Origin: Sinorhizobium sp. 6-70
Lineage (GTDB): Bacteria > Pseudomonadota > Alphaproteobacteria > Rhizobiales > Rhizobiaceae
Reading direction: 5' to 3'
Length of the DNA: 35,801 nucleotides
NCBI RefSeq assembly: GCF_030124375.1
Contig: NZ_JASKLS010000024.1
Coordinates: forward strand, 1 to 35,801
Shown: positions 32,502-35,801 of the stretch, piece by piece
Layout of the letters: the number at the start of each line of letters is the position of its first letter
How positions within the stretch are numbered: the stretch's first letter is position 1
Notes under the pieces: generated by a model
Told to the model about the DNA's origin: nothing
Database searches by the model: none
What the model saw: the letters and a program-made list of their open reading frames with translations, nothing else
Program-made: the position numbers and the translations under genes

Positions 32502-32689
32502 CGGCGGAGAAATGTTGCTGTGCAACAACAATTTCCAGGGCCCTGGAGATTTCCGGCCCTTGACTATTCCCATTCCGACATATCCGTGTTACGAGCCCTC
32601 GCCAACTTCCAAGACAAGCTTTGAAGTCACCCGGTGGACAAATCGCTGACGGTCCCCGGGGATTTTCGTTTATTGAAGAGGAACTGGCC

Positions 32690-34192
32690 ATGGCGCGCAT
32701 CATCGAAACGGCAACCGGTCTGGAGGCTTTGACCTTCGACGACGTTCTGCTTCAGCCGGGACATTCCGAGGTCATGCCGGGCCAGACCAACATCTCGACC
32801 CGCATCGCGCAGGATATAGATCTCAACCTCCCCATTCTGTCCTCCGCAATGGATACGGTCACCGAAGGCCGGCTGGCGATCGCCATGGCCCAGGCCGGCG
32901 GCCTCGGCGTCATTCATCGCAACCTGACCCCGGCCGAACAGGCCGAAGAGGTTCGCCAGGTCAAGAAGTTCGAGAGCGGCATGGTCGTCAACCCGGTCAC
33001 GATCGGTCCGGATGCAACGCTCGCCGACGCGCTGAGCCTGATGAAGGTGCACGGCATTTCCGGTATCCCGGTCGTTGAAAATGGCGGCGCCGGCGGGCAG
33101 AAGCAGGGGCGTCTCGTCGGCATCCTCACCAATCGCGACGTACGCTTCGCCTCCGATCCGGGTCAGAAGATCTACGAACTGATGACCCGGGAAAATCTGA
33201 TCACCGTCAAGGAAAGTGTCGACCAGCAGGAAGCCAAGCGTCTCCTCCACAAGCACCGGATCGAGAAGCTCCTGGTGGTGGATCCGGACGGCCGCTGCGT
33301 CGGTCTGATCACGGTCAAGGACATCGAGAAGTCGCAGCTCAATCCCAACGCGTCGAAGGACGCGCAGGGCCGGCTTCGCGCCGCCGCCGCCGTCAGCGTC
33401 GGTGACGACGGTTTCGAGCGCGCCGAGCGGCTGATCGACGCCGGCGTCGACCTGATCGTCGTCGACACCGCACACGGCCATTCACAGCGTGTGCTCGATG
33501 CCGTCGGCCGGATCAAGAAGCTGACGAACTCCGTTCGCATCATGGCGGGCAACGTGGCCACCGCGGATGGCACCAAGGCGCTGATCGATGCCGGTGCCGA
33601 TGCCGTCAAGGTCGGTATCGGCCCCGGCTCTATCTGCACGACGCGTATCGTCGCCGGCGTCGGCGTGCCGCAGCTTGCGGCGATCATGGCCGCCGTCGAG
33701 GCCGGGCAGGCGTCCGGGATCCCGGTGATTGCCGACGGCGGCATCAAGTTCTCCGGTGACATGGCGAAGGCCATCGCCGCCGGCGCCTCGGCTGTCATGA
33801 TCGGCTCGCTGCTCGCCGGTACCGACGAGAGCCCGGGCGAAGTCTTCCTTTATCAGGGCCGTTCCTTCAAGGCCTATCGCGGCATGGGTTCTGTCGGCGC
33901 AATGGCGCGCGGTTCGGCCGATCGCTACTTCCAGGCCGAGGTGCGCGACACGCTGAAGCTCGTGCCGGAAGGCATCGAGGGCCAGGTCCCCTACAAGGGG
34001 CCGGTTGCGGGCGTGCTGCATCAGCTCGCCGGTGGGCTCAAGGCTTCCATGGGCTATGTCGGCGGCGCGACGATCAAGGACTATCAGGAACGCGCGACCT
34101 TCGTGCGTATCTCCGGTGCCGGCCTTCGCGAGAGCCACGCGCACGACGTGACGATCACCCGCGAGAGCCCGAACTATCCGGGCGCCGTCTGA
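32690..34192 (+). CDS. guaB: Inosine-5'-monophosphate dehydrogenase
   Basis: 500 aa from ATG 32690 with GAGGAA upstream. TIM-barrel start ALTFDDVLLQPGHSEV, two CBS domains inserted at about 95-210 (SLMKVHGISGIPVVENG; LLVVDPDGRCVGLITVKD), active-site loop GIGPGSICTTRIV with catalytic Cys316, and the flap GMGSVGAMARGSADRYF. It oxidises IMP to XMP with NAD, the committed step of GTP synthesis, in the cytosol. The CBS pair normally binds adenine nucleotides for feedback control. Followed by a strong hairpin. Confidence 0.97.
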   Translation: MARIIETATGLEALTFDDVLLQPGHSEVMPGQTNISTRIAQDIDLNLPILSSAMDTVTEGRLAIAMAQAGGLGVIHRNLTPAEQAEEVRQVKKFESGMVVNPVTIGPDATLADALSLMKVHGISGIPVVENGGAGGQKQGRLVGILTNRDVRFASDPGQKIYELMTRENLITVKESVDQQEAKRLLHKHRIEKLLVVDPDGRCVGLITVKDIEKSQLNPNASKDAQGRLRAAAAVSVGDDGFERAERLIDAGVDLIVVDTAHGHSQRVLDAVGRIKKLTNSVRIMAGNVATADGTKALIDAGADAVKVGIGPGSICTTRIVAGVGVPQLAAIMAAVEAGQASGIPVIADGGIKFSGDMAKAIAAGASAVMIGSLLAGTDESPGEVFLYQGRSFKAYRGMGSVGAMARGSADRYFQAEVRDTLKLVPEGIEGQVPYKGPVAGVLHQLAGGLKASMGYVGGATIKDYQERATFVRISGAGLRESHAHDVTITRESPNYPGAV

Positions 34193-34201
34193 CAGCTGCT
34201 T

Positions 34202-34223
34202 CGGGGCGCTTCGAAGCGCCCCG
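34202..34223. terminator. Hairpin terminator after guaB
   Basis: CGGGGCGCTTCGAAGCGCCCCG is fully palindromic (described as CGGGGCGC, TTCGAA, GCGCCCCG), 9 nt after the guaB stop, followed by CTTTCC. Stable GC stem with a short pyrimidine tail. Confidence 0.7.
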
Positions 34224-34249
34224 CTTTCCCCCCGACATTGCAAACACCG

Positions 34250-34348
34250 ATGACCGGCTTCGAGATCTTCTGGCCCATGGTCGCCCATGTTGCACTGGTT
34301 TTCGTGCTCTACCTCATTTTTTCGACACGCCGCTTTGGATGGCGATGA
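34250..34348 (+). pseudogene. Truncated MAPEG-family gene (first 32 codons only)
   Basis: ATG 34250 opens MTGFEIFWPMVAHVALVFVL and continues YLIFSTRRFGWR to a TGA at 34346. The first 24 residues are the N-terminal membrane helix of MAPEG (eicosanoid/glutathione metabolism fold) proteins, which I recall lying next to guaB in rhizobia. The normal protein is about 130 aa, so about three quarters is deleted or diverged. The 34349-34537 stretch beyond shows no further MAPEG sequence. Confidence 0.6.
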
Positions 34349-34415
34349 GCTGATCGCCGTTTGCCGGCATGACTGTTTCAGATCTGAGACGATTTCTCCA
34401 CCGAACGACCCCTCC

Positions 34416-34429
34416 TTGATGTGTGTCAA
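34416..34429. promoter_or_regulatory. FNR/FixK-type box upstream of adhA
   Basis: TTGATGTGTGTCAA fits the TTGA-N6-TCAA consensus of CRP/FNR-family regulators FixK and FnrN, one base off the strict TTGATNNNNATCAA. Centred about 115 bp before the adhA ATG. Low-oxygen induction of an alcohol dehydrogenase would make sense; inference. Confidence 0.45.
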
Positions 34430-34537
34430 GGGACCGTGGCTTGCTCTGGCGCTAGGCTTCCGTTTGTCAGCGCGACACCGGAGCGTGCGCGATGCCGGCT
34501 GCGCCGGCGCCAACATCGACGATCGGAGGACATCGAT

Positions 34538-35561
34538 ATGACCATGAAAGCCGCTGTGGTACGCGAGTTCGGCAAGCCGCTTGTGATCGAGGAAGTGCCG
34601 ATCCCAAGGCCTGGACCCGGCCAGGTCCTCATCAAGTACGAGGCGACAGGCGTGTGCCACACCGATCTGCATGCCGCAAAGGGTGATTGGGCGGTGAAGC
34701 CGAACCCGCCCTTCATTCCGGGCCATGAAGGCGTGGGTTACGTCGCCAAGCTCGGTGCCGGCGTCAAGGGGCTGAAGGAGGGCGACCGGGTCGGTGTTCC
34801 GTGGCTGCACACTGCCTGCGGCTGCTGCACGCCCTGCCGCACCGGCTGGGAAACGCTTTGCGGCAGCCAGCAGAATACCGGCTATTCGATTGATGGCACC
34901 TTCGCCCAATATGGGCTCGCCGATCCGGATTTCGTCGGGCGGCTACCCGCAAAGCTCGAATTCGGTCCGGCGGCGCCGGTGCTCTGCGCCGGCGTCACGG
35001 TCTACAAGGGGCTGAAGGAGACGGAGGTGAAGCCCGGCGAATGGGTCCTCGTCTCCGGTATCGGCGGCCTTGGCCACATGGCGGTGCAGTATGCCAAGGC
35101 CATGGGCATGCATGTCGCCGCGGCCGATATCTTCCCCGAGAAGATCGCGCTCGCCGAGAAGCTCGGCGCCGACCTCGTCATCGATGCAAGGTCGCGCGAC
35201 GCCGTGGAAGAGGTCCAGAAGCGGATCGGAGGCGTCCACGGATCGGCTGGTGACGGCGGTCTCACCGAAGGCGATGGAGCAGGCTTACAACATGCTGCGC
35301 TCCAAGGGCACGATGGCGCTCGTCGGCCTGCCGCCGGGCCAGATCTGCCTGCCGATCTTCGATACGGTCCTGAAGCGCATCACCGTGCGTGGCTCGATCG
35401 TCGGCACCCGTCAGGATCTTGAGGAAGCGCTGGAATTTGCCGGCGAGGGCAAGGTCGCGGCCCACTTTTCCTGGGATAAGCTCGAGAACATCAACGCGAT
35501 CTTCGAGCGCATGGAGGAGGGCAGGATCGGCGGCCGCATCGTCCTCGATCTCAACGGCTAG
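34538..35561 (+). pseudogene. adhA: Zinc alcohol dehydrogenase (AdhA/AdhP) with a one-base frameshift
   Basis: From ATG 34538 (GGAGGA 7 nt upstream) the frame gives a medium-chain dehydrogenase: GVCHTDLHAAKGDWAVKPNP with zinc Cys, PGHEGVG, structural-zinc cysteines in HTACGCCTPCRTGWETLCGS, NAD site VSGIGGLGHMAVQYAKAMGM. At about 35240-35246 (GGATCGGCTGG) the frame breaks: the correct continuation LVTAVSPKAMEQAYNMLRSK, MALVGLPPGQICLPIFDTVL to GRIVLDLNG (stop 35561) lies in another frame. Removing a single G at 35245/35246 restores VHGSLVTAVSPKAM and a full protein of about 341 aa. All else is intact, so a recent mutation or a sequencing error are both possible. Confidence 0.85.
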
Positions 35562-35570
35562 GCAGTGAAA

Positions 35571-35595
35571 CGCGGGGCGGTTTCTTCGCCCCGCG
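35571..35595. terminator. Hairpin terminator after adhA
   Basis: CGCGGGGCG and CGCCCCGCG form a perfect 9-bp stem with loop GTTTCTT, 9 nt after the adhA stop. Followed by CCGCCC rather than a T-run. Confidence 0.6.
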
Positions 35596-35721
35596 CCGCC
35601 CGATCCAGCGCTGCCGGTAACGCAGTTTTGTACGCCATGCGCGCGCCGGTTGACCTATCCTGCGCGCGGGCGGCTTTCCTTCCGGTACCGCCTGCGGAGA
35701 GGATAGCCGAAGGAGGGCGCC

Positions 35722-35772
35722 ATGAACGAACCCGTCATCACCCAAGCGATGATCGATGCCTATGACGAGTAA
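35722..35772 (+). pseudogene. Interrupted start of a dienelactone hydrolase-family gene
   Basis: ATG 35722 has a strong AAGGAGG at 35710-35716. The peptide MNEPVITQAMIDAYDE then meets TAA at 35770. It resembles the N-terminus of rhizobial dienelactone hydrolases, where I recall MIDAYDEYTHLTLDRRGFM. The break falls at the Tyr codon (GAGTA, then AAACAATTAAGACAC), and the last 30 bases of the window are AT-richer and unlike the gene, so an insertion may begin here. The window ends before this can be seen. Confidence 0.5.
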
Positions 35773-35801
35773 ACAATTAAGACACAGGACCTTCTCCTTG
35801 T

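Noticed and set aside
33482..34909. 475-codon minus-strand open frame over guaB and adhA
   Set aside because: Shadow of guaB; no domain recognised.

Overview
The window looks like an alphaproteobacterial, Rhizobiaceae-type chromosome, most like Sinorhizobium/Ensifer. The evidence is the GC-rich coding style, a ppx-rlmE-VOC block followed by guaB and a zinc alcohol dehydrogenase, two copies of an interspersed palindromic element of the kind common in rhizobial intergenic DNA, and rhizobial-style recombinase/integrase fragments. The genus is inferred from recognised protein sequences; no search was run.

Layout. (1) 1-9.7 kb is accessory DNA: a tyrosine recombinase cut by the left edge; an ArsR regulator plus SRPBCC protein pair whose 32-bp operator contains the start codon; a minus-strand fabF-like plus SDR pair; a TetR repressor divergent from an RND efflux adaptor/permease pair, with a perfect 16-bp palindrome between them; and a TetR pseudogene. 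(2) 10.2-26.4 kb is a self-contained catabolic regulon: an AcnA-family hydratase (minus), a two-wHTH GntR/FCD regulator, an isocitrate/isopropylmalate-dehydrogenase-family enzyme, a three-gene ABC importer, then a long, mostly overlapping series of Asp/Glu-racemase-like protein, DUF1537 acid-sugar kinase (OtnK-like), OtnC-like aldolase/decarboxylase, RraA-like protein, OtnI-like isomerase, semialdehyde dehydrogenase, cupin, ABM-domain protein and AbrB-type membrane protein. (3) 26.6-27.3 kb holds a truncated integrase and tRNA-Gln(CTG). (4) 27.7-35.8 kb is a core-like segment (ppx, rlmE, VOC, MFS pump, guaB, adhA) with several decayed genes: an MBL-fold remnant, a MAPEG stub, an adhA with a one-base frameshift and a truncated dienelactone-hydrolase start.

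The most interesting part is region 2. Four imperfect dyads of the form ATTGGCTTTT-N8/9-AAAAGCCAAT lie before the hydratase, the regulator, the dehydrogenase and the ABC operon, which ties them into one regulon. The whole regulon sits between two imperfect direct repeats of about 100 bp (9970-10070 and 26573-26674) that share a nearly identical 20-bp core resembling the 3' end of the nearby tRNA-Gln gene. The enzymes suggest import of a hydroxy-carboxylate or acid sugar, isomerisation/dehydration, oxidation, and kinase/decarboxylase steps towards DHAP or central metabolism. The usual first dehydrogenase of the tetronate pathways (LtnD/DenD) is absent and an ICDH-family enzyme is present instead. 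The substrate is not known from the sequence.
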